From assembly GCA_041396965.1 (NCBI GenBank), contig JAWKXN010000001.1, positions 1,550,001 through 1,614,000 on the forward strand: DNA of 64,000 nucleotides. The letters are read 5' to 3'. Each line of letters opens with the position of its first letter. Positions within the stretch are counted from its first letter, which is position 1. The notes below the pieces were generated by a model that worked only from the letters and a program-made list of their open reading frames with translations, was not told where the DNA came from and searched no databases. The DNA is from Rickettsiales bacterium. Lineage in GTDB: Bacteria; Pseudomonadota; Alphaproteobacteria; Rickettsiales; SXRF01. The position numbers and the translations under genes were made by a program. Positions 1 through 9,035 of this stretch are shown here, in pieces.

Positions 1-930
1 ACAAAGCGACTTATAAACATCACCAATACCAGTATATTTGCCAACTATAGCGACCGTAACCTCACTTTTCGGATTATTTACCCTATCAAGAATATCATCC
101 CATTTTTTAAGATTAGGTTCTTTTCCATTTTCTATCCCAAAGGTTTTAAGCACCTGAAGGTCAAAATGCTGTTCATTATAACAGCGCGGCACCTCATATA
201 TTGACTCCACATCTTGCCCAACGATAACCGACTCTTCTTTTATATTACAAAATAGCGCTATCTTGCGTCGTTGCGCTATCGGAACTTCCCTCTCCGCCCG
301 ACACAGCAATATATCCGGTTGAATACCAATAGTCCTAAGTTCCTTAACACTATGTTGAGTTGGCTTGGTTTTTAGTTCTTTAGCGGCTGCTATATAAGGT
401 ATCAGGGTAAGGTGTATATACATAACCCTTTCCTGACCTAATTCCCAGCCAAGTTGTCTTATCGCCTCTAAAAATGGCAAGCCCTCTATATCACCAACAG
501 TTCCACCAATCTCACACAGGACAAAATCCTCATCACTAGTATCTCGCAAAATAAATTCTTTTATTAAATCAGTAACATGTGGGATGACCTGCACAGTTCC
601 ACCAAGATAATCCCCTCTACGTTCTTTAGAAAGCAGCATAGAGTAAATCTGTCCGGTACTGACCGAATCAGTCCTTCTCGCACTTACACCAGTAAAACGC
701 TCATAATGCCCAAGATCCAGATCCGTCTCCGCGCCATCATCAGTCACGAAAACCTCACCATGCTGCGTTGGATTCATAGTTCCAGGATCCACATTAAGAT
801 AAGGATCTAATTTACGCAGCCTTACCTTATAACCTCTCGCTTGTAACAAAGCACCAAGACTAGCTGAGGCAAGCCCCTTGCCTAAGGACGAAACAACACC
901 CCCTGTTATAAATATAAAACGTGTCGGCAT
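1..930 (-). CDS. pyrG: CTP synthase, N-terminal 310 residues (cut by window edge)
   Basis: CTP synthase makes CTP from UTP, ATP and glutamine in the cytoplasm. The frame is open from the ATG at 928-930 to base 1 and encodes the amidoligase half. Visible are the start MPTRFIFITGGVVSSLGKG (P-loop-like ATP site), the stretch KLDPYLNVDPGTMNP and the DLDLGHYERF region, all typical of the family. The last residues in the window (VAIVGKYTGIGDVYKSL) mark the junction to the glutaminase domain, which lies outside; the family is usually about 540 residues. It is the third gene of a tpiA-secG-pyrG series, with three bases between the secG stop and this start. Identification is secure. Confidence 0.96.
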   Translation of the reverse strand, partial: MPTRFIFITGGVVSSLGKGLASASLGALLQARGYKVRLRKLDPYLNVDPGTMNPTQHGEVFVTDDGAETDLDLGHYERFTGVSARRTDSVSTGQIYSMLLSKERRGDYLGGTVQVIPHVTDLIKEFILRDTSDEDFVLCEIGGTVGDIEGLPFLEAIRQLGWELGQERVMYIHLTLIPYIAAAKELKTKPTQHSVKELRTIGIQPDILLCRAEREVPIAQRRKIALFCNIKEESVIVGQDVESIYEVPRCYNEQHFDLQVLKTFGIENGKEPNLKKWDDILDRVNNPKSEVTVAIVGKYTGIGDVYKSLC

Positions 931-933
931 ATT

Positions 934-1296
934 TTACTCTGGCTTAGGTATTGCTGGAGCCACAGGTTTTTGTGTATCTTCCAAACTATTATTATCTTTA
1001 TCACTGCCCTTCTCTATTGCCGTCTTAACAGCTATCTCATCTACTATAGAGCTTGAGGACATACGACTCGCCATAGTCGCAAGAGCAAGGCTAGTGCACA
1101 TAAAAGCGACAGCAAGGAACGATGTGGTACGAGTCATAAAATTAGCGGTACCACGTCCGGTCATAAACTGATTACCGCCTCCACCACCGAGACCACCAAG
1201 ACCGCCTCCCTCTGAGCGTTGCAACAAAATAACTACTATCAGAAACAACACTAACACTGTGTGAGCGACTAATAATACCGTATATATACTTTCCAT
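934..1296 (-). CDS. secG: Preprotein translocase subunit SecG
   Basis: This is a small subunit of the SecYEG channel in the inner membrane. The 120-residue protein has a first membrane helix at about residues 5-25, a Gly-rich loop after LLQRSEGGGLGG (the family signature), a second helix at about 56-77 and a variable polar tail. The start at 1296 follows a GAGG ribosome site. It sits between tpiA and pyrG, the usual alphaproteobacterial order, and its stop is three bases before the pyrG start, which suggests cotranscription. Confidence 0.93.
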   Translation of the reverse strand: MESIYTVLLVAHTVLVLFLIVVILLQRSEGGGLGGLGGGGGNQFMTGRGTANFMTRTTSFLAVAFMCTSLALATMASRMSSSSIVDEIAVKTAIEKGSDKDNNSLEDTQKPVAPAIPKPE

Positions 1297-1408
1297 TTTA
1301 TAGCCTCTTTACTTTATAACCTATTTACTAACATTACGCCTTACCAGCGCCATTTATTAAAACCATCACCGAAATTGGTGGTTTTGCACTGCATAGCGAG
1401 TGTTAAAA

Positions 1409-1435
1409 TTATTTTCAATATATTATTGAAAATAA
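1409..1435 (-). terminator. Perfect 12-bp hairpin after tpiA
   Basis: TTATTTTCAATA (1409-1420) and TATTGAAAATAA (1424-1435) are exact inverted copies around a three-base loop, 12 bases past the tpiA stop. Read on the minus strand the stem is followed by a short T-rich stretch. This fits an intrinsic terminator or attenuator between tpiA and secG, although the stem is AT-rich. Confidence 0.5.
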
Positions 1436-1446
1436 AAAATATTATA

Positions 1447-2223
1447 TTATCCCGCAGCATCTATTATTTTACAAAAATCATCCGATCTCAAACTAGCTCC
1501 ACCAACCAAAACACCAGCCACCTCATCAAGCGTCATTATATCAGATGAGTTCTCTGGTTTTACCGAACCACCATATAACACCCCAACTTCCTGAGCATCA
1601 ACCTGATAATTGGTTGTAATATTAGATATAAATTCTCTCTTTATGACATTATGTGCTTCTTTTATATCACTAATTGTCGGCACTTTTCCAGTACCTATAG
1701 CCCACACTGGCTCATAAGCGAAAATAAACTTACCTACACCACTGTCTGTAACCATCTCATACGGAAATGATCCATTAACTTGATTTCTTAAAACTTCCTC
1801 CGTTTTACCGTTATTTCTCTCCTCCGCAGTCTCACCAACACATATTATTGGTATTATCCCAGATTTTATGGCAATCGCCGCCTTTTGGCTTACCATATTA
1901 TCACTTTCGTCAAAATAAGATCTTCTTTCAGAATGACCAACTATAACATATTCACACCCCAAATCTTTAAGTAAATTCACACTAGTTTCACCAGTATAAG
2001 CGCCCTCATCTTTAACATAGCAATCTTGTCCACCAACACTAATAGCGGAGCCATCAATAAACCCTTTAAGCGGAAATATCAAACCATCAGGAGGACATAC
2101 TACAACTTTGGTATTATCTTTACTCTTTTTTTTACCAATATGCAGACACACTACACCCGACCATTTCTTCGTGAACTCTATATTTCCGTTCATTTTCCAA
2201 TTAGCTACTATCAATTTACTCAT
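1447..2223 (-). CDS. tpiA: Triosephosphate isomerase
   Basis: This glycolytic enzyme interconverts glyceraldehyde-3-phosphate and dihydroxyacetone phosphate. The 258-residue length is normal. Catalytic residues are visible: NWKMNG near residues 8-13 with Lys10, VGHSERR with the electrophile His97, and YEPVWAIGTGK with the base Glu172 followed by the phosphate-gripping loop 6. YGGSVKPEN and GVLVGGASL form the C-terminal phosphate site. It is divergent from the PpiD-like gene and upstream of secG and pyrG. Confidence 0.97.
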   Translation of the reverse strand: MSKLIVANWKMNGNIEFTKKWSGVVCLHIGKKKSKDNTKVVVCPPDGLIFPLKGFIDGSAISVGGQDCYVKDEGAYTGETSVNLLKDLGCEYVIVGHSERRSYFDESDNMVSQKAAIAIKSGIIPIICVGETAEERNNGKTEEVLRNQVNGSFPYEMVTDSGVGKFIFAYEPVWAIGTGKVPTISDIKEAHNVIKREFISNITTNYQVDAQEVGVLYGGSVKPENSSDIMTLDEVAGVLVGGASLRSDDFCKIIDAAG

Positions 2224-2416
2224 AAAAACCCCGTATAAATTACCTATTTATAACCAGATTATAATCTGTTAGATATAAAAATCTTAAATCACGTGACTAT
2301 AACAAACAAAAATTGTTTTACAATACGGATAGCTGTTGTAGTAAATATTTCATAATCATTGGTTGAATTTATTTATAAAATACTCAATATGTAAAAAAAC
2401 TAACAAGAAAAATGGT

Positions 2417-4333
2417 ATGACAATTAAATTAAAAAATTACGCTCGTAACATAGGAACCAAAATCCTGATGGGATTACTTGTCCTTACCTTCGCCGTATGG
2501 GGTGTAGGAGACATGGTAAGAACGTCAAACGCCAACATAGTAGTAGCGACAGTAGGAGATACTGAAATACCATATATAGATTACCAGCGCGATTTATATT
2601 ACGAGACTGAGAAAATAAAAAGAATACTTGGGAAGAATTTCTCACCAGATATAATAAAAAATTTTGGGGTAAACAGAAAAGTAATTGAGACTCTCATTAA
2701 CAACAGATTACTCGTACTGGAAACTCAGGCGATAGGGCTTAGAGTGGATGACAAAAAAATAGCCGAGAATATCCAAAAAAATAAGTCCTTTCATGATAAA
2801 GACGGTAATTTCAGTAAGGAGAGGTTTATCTATGCTCTTAAGTCAACCGCTCGCAGCGAAAAGAGTTACATAGAGGACCTACGCAATAAAATCACCATAG
2901 AGCTACTAATAAAATCTATGGTATCATCTCTACCCGTTCCTGAGAAAGCTGTAGATACTATATACTCCACAAGTAACGAAACCAGAGATATTAGACTATA
3001 TACGATACCTGTATCTCTTATAAAATCTATAAACGATCCTAATGAAGAGCAGTTAAGAACCTTTTACGAGAGTAATATAGCTAAGTTCACCGCGCCTGAA
3101 TATAGAAAGATAAGTTACATTAAAATTACCTTAGATGACGCGAAAAATTTGGTAATTAAAAATAACGCTATATCAAACACGGAAATTGAAAAACTATATA
3201 GCGAAAGAATTGATGATTTCAAAAAGCCGGAGCGCAGACAAGTGGAGCAATTACTCTTTGGTAACAAGGAAGCGGCGTATAAAGCGTATGATAATCTTAA
3301 CTCAGGAAAAGATTTTATAAATGTAGCTAAATCATCTAACATACTCAATCCTGATTCTATATCCATCGGAACAGTTGAAGAGTCAAACATACTTGAGGAA
3401 GCGGCAAAAAAAGTTTTCTCTTTACAAAAAAATTCCTTCAGTGATCCAATTGAAAGCTCATTTGGCTGGCATATATTTCGTGTGACTGACATTATTCCAG
3501 CGTCAGTACAAACATTAAGTGAGGCGACTCCCAAACTTAAAGAAGAGCTCATAAAAGAAAAATCATCCGACACTCTTGTAGAGATTTCAAATCAAGTGGA
3601 GGATTTACTAGCTGGAGGAAGTAATCTACATGAAGCCGCGACAGAACTTAAGTTAGAAGTAAAATCATTGGATGGTATTGATAAAAATGGTTTTACTAAA
3701 AGTGGCAAAAAGGAAAATACCCTACCTACATATGGCAATTTTTTGGAAGTGGCCTTTAACACCGATGAGAAGTCAGAATCTCAGCTTATAATGGGGAAAA
3801 ATGGCGATAATTATATATTAAGAGTTGACGAAGTAACACCAGCTTATATCCAACCTATTGAAAAAATTAAAAACAAAGCTACAGAAATGTGGAAGGACAA
3901 GGAGCGTGAGATTAGACTTCATAAGTTAGCGAAAGAAGTTGAGAGTAACTTCAAAGATAATAACAAGCGCAATCAAGAAATAGAGAAGTATAATTTAGGT
4001 TATAAAAAAATAAGCATAGCTACAAACGGCAATGACCCTGACTTGTTGCCACAATATGTGGTTAATGACCTGTTTATAAAGGAATCTGGAGAATCCAGTA
4101 ACATATTTCAAAGGGGAGATAACCATAATTATGTTATAGCTGTAATAGACGAAATAATACCGGCAAAACTTGATAAAAACGATGATGGTCTCAAAAAGAC
4201 GTTAGAAAAAATAAAACAAGAATATAAAGCCTCAATGCAAAATGAAGTTGTTGAACAGTATCTATTACATCTCAGAAAAAAATATCCTGTATCAATAAAC
4301 GAAGCGGCACTAAATATAAAAAGTAGTTATTAA
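2417..4333 (+). CDS. PpiD/SurA-type peptidyl-prolyl isomerase, membrane anchored
   Basis: This is a predicted periplasmic chaperone that helps exported proteins fold. From the ATG at 2417 the protein has 638 residues: a short cytoplasmic start, one membrane helix (ILMGLLVLTFAVWGVGD, about residues 15-31), a SurA_N-like region and a parvulin domain around residues 250-360 with the terminal motif FGWHIFRVTDI, then a further helical region. The frame is open from 2363, but the first 18 residues are basic and not family-like, so the internal start is preferred; no strong ribosome site separates them. It is joined to trpE by a TAATG stop-start overlap, an order common in alphaproteobacteria. Confidence 0.88.
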   Translation: MTIKLKNYARNIGTKILMGLLVLTFAVWGVGDMVRTSNANIVVATVGDTEIPYIDYQRDLYYETEKIKRILGKNFSPDIIKNFGVNRKVIETLINNRLLVLETQAIGLRVDDKKIAENIQKNKSFHDKDGNFSKERFIYALKSTARSEKSYIEDLRNKITIELLIKSMVSSLPVPEKAVDTIYSTSNETRDIRLYTIPVSLIKSINDPNEEQLRTFYESNIAKFTAPEYRKISYIKITLDDAKNLVIKNNAISNTEIEKLYSERIDDFKKPERRQVEQLLFGNKEAAYKAYDNLNSGKDFINVAKSSNILNPDSISIGTVEESNILEEAAKKVFSLQKNSFSDPIESSFGWHIFRVTDIIPASVQTLSEATPKLKEELIKEKSSDTLVEISNQVEDLLAGGSNLHEAATELKLEVKSLDGIDKNGFTKSGKKENTLPTYGNFLEVAFNTDEKSESQLIMGKNGDNYILRVDEVTPAYIQPIEKIKNKATEMWKDKEREIRLHKLAKEVESNFKDNNKRNQEIEKYNLGYKKISIATNGNDPDLLPQYVVNDLFIKESGESSNIFQRGDNHNYVIAVIDEIIPAKLDKNDDGLKKTLEKIKQEYKASMQNEVVEQYLLHLRKKYPVSINEAALNIKSSY

Positions 4334-5871
4334 TGACAAAAGCCGAAGAACAAAAACTCTATCCTGATGAGCAGGAATTCTGCAATATATATAATCAGGG
4401 AAAATCTCAATTAGTATGGACTTCCCTACCTGCGGATTTGGATACACCAGTAGCCGCCATGTTGCGGCTTATGAAAGATGATGAGCCTTCATTCTTGCTT
4501 GAGTCAGTGGAAAAAGGCAAGATACGTGGTCGTTACTCTATAATAGGTCTGATGCCAGACATAATATGGAGATGTACCGGCAACCAAGCGGAAATCTCAG
4601 AATTATATGACTCAAATTCAAAATATAGTGATTTTTCTCCTGTTGGTGAAGATAGTCTCACTTCATTTAGAAATTTATATGAGGCGTCTAAAATAGATAT
4701 ACCAGAGGGTTTGCCACCAATGGCAAGTGGTCTAGTTGGCACTATGGGCTATGACATGGTAAAGCTAATGGAGAAACTACCATCAACCAAGAATGATAGC
4801 ATAAAAATACCTGACAGTCACTTCATGCGACCGCGTATAATGGTAATTTTTGATAATATAACTGATAAGATGTTCATAATCGCCAGTGCCTTTTATGACC
4901 TTGATAAAAACTCAAACAGTCTGGCATATGCCAAAGAGGCATATAAGGAAGCAACAGCGTTAATAGATAAAACTATTAAAAAACTCAACTTAAATATCCC
5001 AAGATCTGATGGTGAGAGCTACAATTCGGTAAAAATATCTGATTTCGTATCTAACACCAGCCGTGACAAATATGACGAAATGCTAAACAAAGCGAAGGAA
5101 TACATATATGACGGCGATATTTTTCAAGTGGTGTTATCACAACGTTTTTCCGCTCAATTTAACTTACCACCATTTTCTTTATATCGGGCGTTACGCCAGC
5201 TCAACCCATCTCCTTTTTTGTTCTACCTTAATTTCGGGAATTATCAGCTAGTCGGCTCAAGTCCAGAAATACTGGTAAGATTACGTGATGGTGAAGTAAC
5301 TATCCGTCCAATAGCCGGAACCAGAAAAAGAGGTAAGAACAAAGATGAGGACGCGGCTCTTGCCGCTGATCTGCTTGCCGACCAAAAAGAAATATCTGAG
5401 CATCTCATGTTACTTGACTTAGGCAGGAACGATGTTGGCAGAGTAGCGAAAACCGGTAGTGTAAAAACCACTGATAAAATGTCCATAGAAAATTACTCTC
5501 ATGTCATGCATATAGTATCCAACGTAATTGGAGATATTAATCCTGAATATGACGCTCTTTCCGCTCTTATCGCTGGCTTTCCCGCCGGAACAGTGAGTGG
5601 TGCGCCAAAAATACGAGCAATGGAAATAATTGATGAGCTGGAGGTAGAATCAAGAAGCTTTTACGCCGGATGTATCGGCTATTTCTCAGGAAATGGTAAT
5701 ATGGATACTTGCATAACCTTACGCACAGCTCTTATCAAGGACAACATTATTTATATACAAGCTGGAGGTGGTATAGTCGCCGACAGTAATAGCGATGATG
5801 AATATCAAGAATCTCTAAACAAAGCCAGAGCACTCATGAAAGCCGCACAGGAGACTATAAATTTTGTATAG
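4333..5871 (+). CDS. trpE: Anthranilate synthase component I
   Basis: TrpE converts chorismate to anthranilate using ammonia supplied by TrpG. The 512-residue protein shows the tryptophan-feedback element LLES near the N-terminus and the chorismate-binding motifs IRPIAGTRKRG, LLDLGRNDVGRV and FPAGTVSGAPKIRAMEII. The C-terminal AGGGIVADS closes the active site. It starts within the stop codon of the upstream foldase gene (TAATG). The other trp genes follow, but a toxin-antitoxin pair lies between trpE and trpG. Confidence 0.97.
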   Translation: MTKAEEQKLYPDEQEFCNIYNQGKSQLVWTSLPADLDTPVAAMLRLMKDDEPSFLLESVEKGKIRGRYSIIGLMPDIIWRCTGNQAEISELYDSNSKYSDFSPVGEDSLTSFRNLYEASKIDIPEGLPPMASGLVGTMGYDMVKLMEKLPSTKNDSIKIPDSHFMRPRIMVIFDNITDKMFIIASAFYDLDKNSNSLAYAKEAYKEATALIDKTIKKLNLNIPRSDGESYNSVKISDFVSNTSRDKYDEMLNKAKEYIYDGDIFQVVLSQRFSAQFNLPPFSLYRALRQLNPSPFLFYLNFGNYQLVGSSPEILVRLRDGEVTIRPIAGTRKRGKNKDEDAALAADLLADQKEISEHLMLLDLGRNDVGRVAKTGSVKTTDKMSIENYSHVMHIVSNVIGDINPEYDALSALIAGFPAGTVSGAPKIRAMEIIDELEVESRSFYAGCIGYFSGNGNMDTCITLRTALIKDNIIYIQAGGGIVADSNSDDEYQESLNKARALMKAAQETINFV

Positions 5872-5902
5872 TCCCACGCGAATTTATAAAGAATAAACAC
5901 CC

Positions 5903-5931
5903 TTGACATTCTGTCCCCTTTAAGAGACAAT
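5903..5931 (+). promoter_or_regulatory. Candidate promoter/operator of the toxin-antitoxin pair
   Basis: TTGACA at 5903-5908, a 17-base spacer and GACAAT at 5926-5931 form a sigma-70-like promoter just before the toxin start. The spacer carries an inverted pair, TGTC(5912-5915) and GACA(5926-5929), as expected of an autorepressor site bound by the antitoxin. This is inference from the sequence alone. Confidence 0.45.
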
Positions 5932-5939
5932 ATATAAAT

Positions 5940-6278
5940 ATGAAACAAATATATGATATTGAGGTATACGAAGATAAAAAAGGCAAAATCCCATTTTTGA
6001 AGTGGCTTAGCAATATTAAGGATTTTAAGACACGCGCGAAAATACAATCTCGTATCAACCGCATAGAGCTTGGTAACTTTGGAGATACAAAACCTCTTGT
6101 GGGGGTAAAGGGAATTTATGAGTTACGAGAACATTATGGACAAGGATTTCGTATTTTTTATGCTAAAATAGGGAGCAGAGTTATTTTATTATTAGCTGGC
6201 TCTACAAAGAGCGATCAAAATAAAACAATTGCGAAAGCCAAAGAATATCTTGATGATTACAAAAGGAGAAAATCATGA
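5940..6278 (+). CDS. RelE/ParE superfamily toxin (HigB/Gp49-like)
   Basis: The 112-residue basic protein matches the phage-derived Gp49-like/HigB toxin type. It opens IYDIEVYEDKKGKIPFLKWL, has a central KPLVGVKGIYELREHYGQGFRIFY segment and ends in KAKEYLDDYK. Relatives cut mRNA at the ribosome. Its TGA overlaps the ATG of the next gene by four bases (ATGA), the usual toxin-first arrangement of this class. It lies between trpE and trpG, with its own probable promoter at 5903-5931. Confidence 0.85.
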   Translation: MKQIYDIEVYEDKKGKIPFLKWLSNIKDFKTRAKIQSRINRIELGNFGDTKPLVGVKGIYELREHYGQGFRIFYAKIGSRVILLLAGSTKSDQNKTIAKAKEYLDDYKRRKS

Positions 6279-6571
6279 ATAGAGCTAGTAGACCATTTAA
6301 GGAAGTGTGTAACGAATTGCTAAAAGATCCAAAATATGCCGCTGTTTATCTGGAAGAATGCCTAGCGAGTGGAGATACAGAACTATTTACGCTCGCCCTA
6401 AAACATGTAGCCGACGCTCGTGTTGGTGGAATGACAGAGCTGGCTAAAAAAACCTCTCTGGGACGTCAGAATCTCTATAAAACCCTCTCCGAAAAAGGCA
6501 ACCCAAGACTCGAGACCTTGACTAAGGTTTTAGAAGCTACAGGTCTGCGTTTATCTATAAGCATCATATAA
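6275..6571 (+). CDS. HigA-like helix-turn-helix antitoxin
   Basis: The 98-residue partner of the upstream toxin has an N-terminal extension (FKEVCNELLKDPKYAAVYLEE) typical of addiction-module antidotes that pair with Gp49-like toxins. The C-terminal helix-turn-helix (MTELAKKTSLGRQNLYKTL then NPRLETLTKVLEATG) should bind its own promoter. It overlaps the toxin by four bases and ends ten bases before trpG, so readthrough from its promoter could feed trpGDC. Confidence 0.86.
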   Translation: MNRASRPFKEVCNELLKDPKYAAVYLEECLASGDTELFTLALKHVADARVGGMTELAKKTSLGRQNLYKTLSEKGNPRLETLTKVLEATGLRLSISII

Positions 6572-6581
6572 ACGCTGTGCC

Positions 6582-7154
6582 ATGAAAATAACACTTTTAG
6601 ATAATTACGACAGCTTTACTTACAATCTTGTTCACTATTTAGGTGAGCTAGGAGCTGAGGTTACTGTCTACCGTAACGACACAATCAGTTGTGATGAGCT
6701 TATGGCAGCAAAACCTGACGGTATTGTCATCTCACCTGGTCCTGCCACTCCACAAAAATCTGGTATATGCCTTGAGCTTATCAAAAAAGCTTCCGGCAAC
6801 ATACCTATATTCGGTGTCTGTCTTGGTATGCAAGCTATCGGTGAGGCGTTTGGAGGCAAAGTTATCCACGCGCCTAAACCTATGCACGGCAAAATAAGTA
6901 AAATAAATCATGATGGCAGAAGTGTGTTTGCCGAACTACCCAATCCCTTTGAGGCAACTAGATACCACTCACTTATCGTAGAGAAAGACACCCTACCATC
7001 TTGCCTTGAAATTACCGCAACCACCAATGATGATCTTATAATGGGCTTACAGCATAAGGAGCATAATACAAGCGGTGTACAGTTCCACCCTGAGTCAATC
7101 GCCTCTGAATATGGTTATGACATACTAAAAAATTTTCTGGATAATATAAAATAA
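6582..7154 (+). CDS. trpG: Anthranilate synthase component II (glutamine amidotransferase)
   Basis: TrpG releases ammonia from glutamine for TrpE. The 190-residue class-I amidotransferase has the nucleophile Cys80 in GVCLGMQAIG and the partners His169 and Glu171 in QFHPES. DNYDSFTYNL at the N-terminus is typical. The last base of its stop codon is shared with the trpD start (TAATG). The 190-residue length means it is a separate protein, not the trpE-G fusion seen in some alphaproteobacteria; it may also serve p-aminobenzoate synthesis. Confidence 0.95.
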   Translation: MKITLLDNYDSFTYNLVHYLGELGAEVTVYRNDTISCDELMAAKPDGIVISPGPATPQKSGICLELIKKASGNIPIFGVCLGMQAIGEAFGGKVIHAPKPMHGKISKINHDGRSVFAELPNPFEATRYHSLIVEKDTLPSCLEITATTNDDLIMGLQHKEHNTSGVQFHPESIASEYGYDILKNFLDNIK

Positions 7155-8179
7155 TGATTGAGCCAATAAAACACGCTATATCTTTATTAAAAGATAAGAA
7201 AAATCTAAATGAGGACTTAGCCACCCGTATTTTCCAAATAATGATGAATGGCGGAGCTACCCCAGCGCAAATGGCCGCACTGCTCATGGGAATTGTTATA
7301 AAAGGAGAAACCGCGGACGAGATTACCGCTGGCGCTATCGCCATGCGCGCAAAGGCAAAAAAATTCAGCTCTATCGCCGGTGCTATTGATACTTGTGGAA
7401 CCGGAGGTGACAATCGTGGGACATATAATATATCAACCGCAACCGCCTTCGTCTTAGCTGCTTGCGATATACCAACAATAAAACATGGTAACCGTTCAGT
7501 TACCTCAAAATCAGGCTCTGCTGATGTACTATCTATGCTTGGCGTTAAAATAGATGCGCAAACCGAAGTCATGGAAGAATGTCTAAAACAATGTAACATG
7601 GCTTTCCTATTTGCTCCCAAATACCACACCGCCACGCGTCATGTAGCACCCGTCCGTCAAGAGCTTGGAATCCGTACTATCTTTAATATATTAGGTCCTC
7701 TTACTAATCCCGCCTGTCCCGATTTTCAGTTAGTTGGGGTTTATAACAAAGAACTCGCTAAACTCATGACCGAGTCTCTAAAGTCACTCGGCACTAAAGC
7801 GGCATGGGTAGTTTGTGGCAGTGACGGGCTTGACGAACTTACCATAAGTGGCACATCCCATGTCGTATCGCTTAGCAACGGCGAAATAGAAGAATTTGAA
7901 GTATCACCAGCAGATGCCGGACTTAATGTCTCTCCGCCTGATAGCATCAAAGGCGGAAGCCCTGAACAAAACGCTAACGCTCTTGTTGAAGCTATTTCTG
8001 GGCTAGAAAGCCCACATCGTGACTCTATCGTTTATAATGCGGCAGCGGGTCTTGTAATATCAGGCAAAGCAGTTAGTCTAAAAGAAGCGGCACTTATAGC
8101 GGCAGAAGCGATAGATTCCGGCAAAGCCCATTCTGTCCTTAAAAAACTGGTTGATATAAGTAATACACCAATGAAATAA
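7154..8179 (+). CDS. trpD: Anthranilate phosphoribosyltransferase
   Basis: TrpD transfers phosphoribose from PRPP to anthranilate, the second step of tryptophan synthesis. At 341 residues it has normal length. The PRPP-binding GTGGD motif is at residues 82-86, followed by the KHGNRSVTSKSGSADVLE-like segment (here KHGNRSVTSKSGSADVLS) and the anthranilate-contacting HPA-like segment FAPKYHTATRHVAPVR. It overlaps trpG by one base and is followed closely by trpC. Confidence 0.97.
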   Translation: MIEPIKHAISLLKDKKNLNEDLATRIFQIMMNGGATPAQMAALLMGIVIKGETADEITAGAIAMRAKAKKFSSIAGAIDTCGTGGDNRGTYNISTATAFVLAACDIPTIKHGNRSVTSKSGSADVLSMLGVKIDAQTEVMEECLKQCNMAFLFAPKYHTATRHVAPVRQELGIRTIFNILGPLTNPACPDFQLVGVYNKELAKLMTESLKSLGTKAAWVVCGSDGLDELTISGTSHVVSLSNGEIEEFEVSPADAGLNVSPPDSIKGGSPEQNANALVEAISGLESPHRDSIVYNAAAGLVISGKAVSLKEAALIAAEAIDSGKAHSVLKKLVDISNTPMK

Positions 8180-8189
8180 TAATAGTTAA

Positions 8190-9002
8190 ATGACCAATAC
8201 CCTTACAAAGATATGCGCTGATAAAAAGCAGCATATAGAAAAACAGAAATCCATAATAAACGAAAGTGAATTATATTCACTGTCAAAAACACAAACCACG
8301 CCCAGAGGTTTCAAAAAAGCGTTAGCGGAAAAAATAGCTAATGGTAAACCGGCCCTTATTGCCGAAATTAAAAAGGCATCTCCCAGTAAAGGGCTTATCC
8401 GCACAGATTTTAATCCCGAAAAACTTGCGGAAGCCTATGATAAGGGTGGAGCTACCTGCCTTTCAGTGCTTACCGATATTCCTTATTTTCAAGGCAGTGA
8501 TGAATATCTAAAGGAAGCAAGAAATGCAACAAACCTTCCGCTATTACGCAAGGATTTTATGTTGGAACCTTATCAAATTGTAGAATCCCGCGCTATTGGT
8601 GCGGATTGTATCTTGCTTATTATGGCAGCTCTTAGTGACAAACAGGCACAAGAGCTAGAATCACTATCTAGCGAACTTGGTATGGACACGTTAGTTGAGA
8701 TACATAACAAAAAAGAGCTTGATCGCGCTCTTGCCATTAATCCTGATAATGTGGGAAAAATTATCGGCATCAATAACCGAAACTTGAAAACTCTTAATGT
8801 AGACCTTACCACCTCTGAGGAATTAGCTAAATATATTCCTAAAGACTATATTGGTATTTGCGAAAGCGGTATAAGCACTCCGGCGGACATAGCACGTATG
8901 CGAGCTTGTGGCTTACACGCCTTCCTTGTTGGTGAATCACTGATGCGGCAGAACGATGTGACAAAAGCAACCAAAGATTTACTGTCATTCCGAACACAGT
9001 GA
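8190..9002 (+). CDS. trpC: Indole-3-glycerol-phosphate synthase
   Basis: TrpC closes the indole ring. The 270-residue TIM barrel shows LIAEIKKASPSKG (catalytic lysine and substrate pocket), LRKDFMLEPYQI, EIHNKKEL, IGINNRNLKTL and the phosphate site GLHAFLVGESLM. The final codons (SFRTQ and stop) are supplied by a REP-like repeat starting at 8983, so the natural C-terminus has been re-ended by a repeat insertion without visible loss of the barrel. trpF, trpB and trpA are not in the window. Confidence 0.95.
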   Translation: MTNTLTKICADKKQHIEKQKSIINESELYSLSKTQTTPRGFKKALAEKIANGKPALIAEIKKASPSKGLIRTDFNPEKLAEAYDKGGATCLSVLTDIPYFQGSDEYLKEARNATNLPLLRKDFMLEPYQIVESRAIGADCILLIMAALSDKQAQELESLSSELGMDTLVEIHNKKELDRALAINPDNVGKIIGINNRNLKTLNVDLTTSEELAKYIPKDYIGICESGISTPADIARMRACGLHAFLVGESLMRQNDVTKATKDLLSFRTQ

Positions 9003-9012
9003 GGAATCTTTA
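8983..9012 (+). repeat. REP-like repeat, copy A, overlapping the end of trpC
   Basis: The 30-base unit beginning TGTCATTCCGAACACAGTGA is repeated at 9367-9396 with a single mismatch. It belongs to a dispersed intergenic type with TGTCAT at one end and GAATCT at the other. The copy provides the trpC stop codon. Confidence 0.8.
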
Positions 9013-9035
9013 CATGTAAACGAGTTAATACCCCA

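Noticed and set aside
577..1171. Plus-strand frames over pyrG and secG
   Set aside because: They lie antisense to clear pyrG and secG coding sequence and have no protein-like motifs or ribosome sites.
3115..3573. 152-codon minus-strand frame within the PpiD-like gene
   Set aside because: Antisense to well-supported coding sequence; serine-rich composition typical of a shadow frame.
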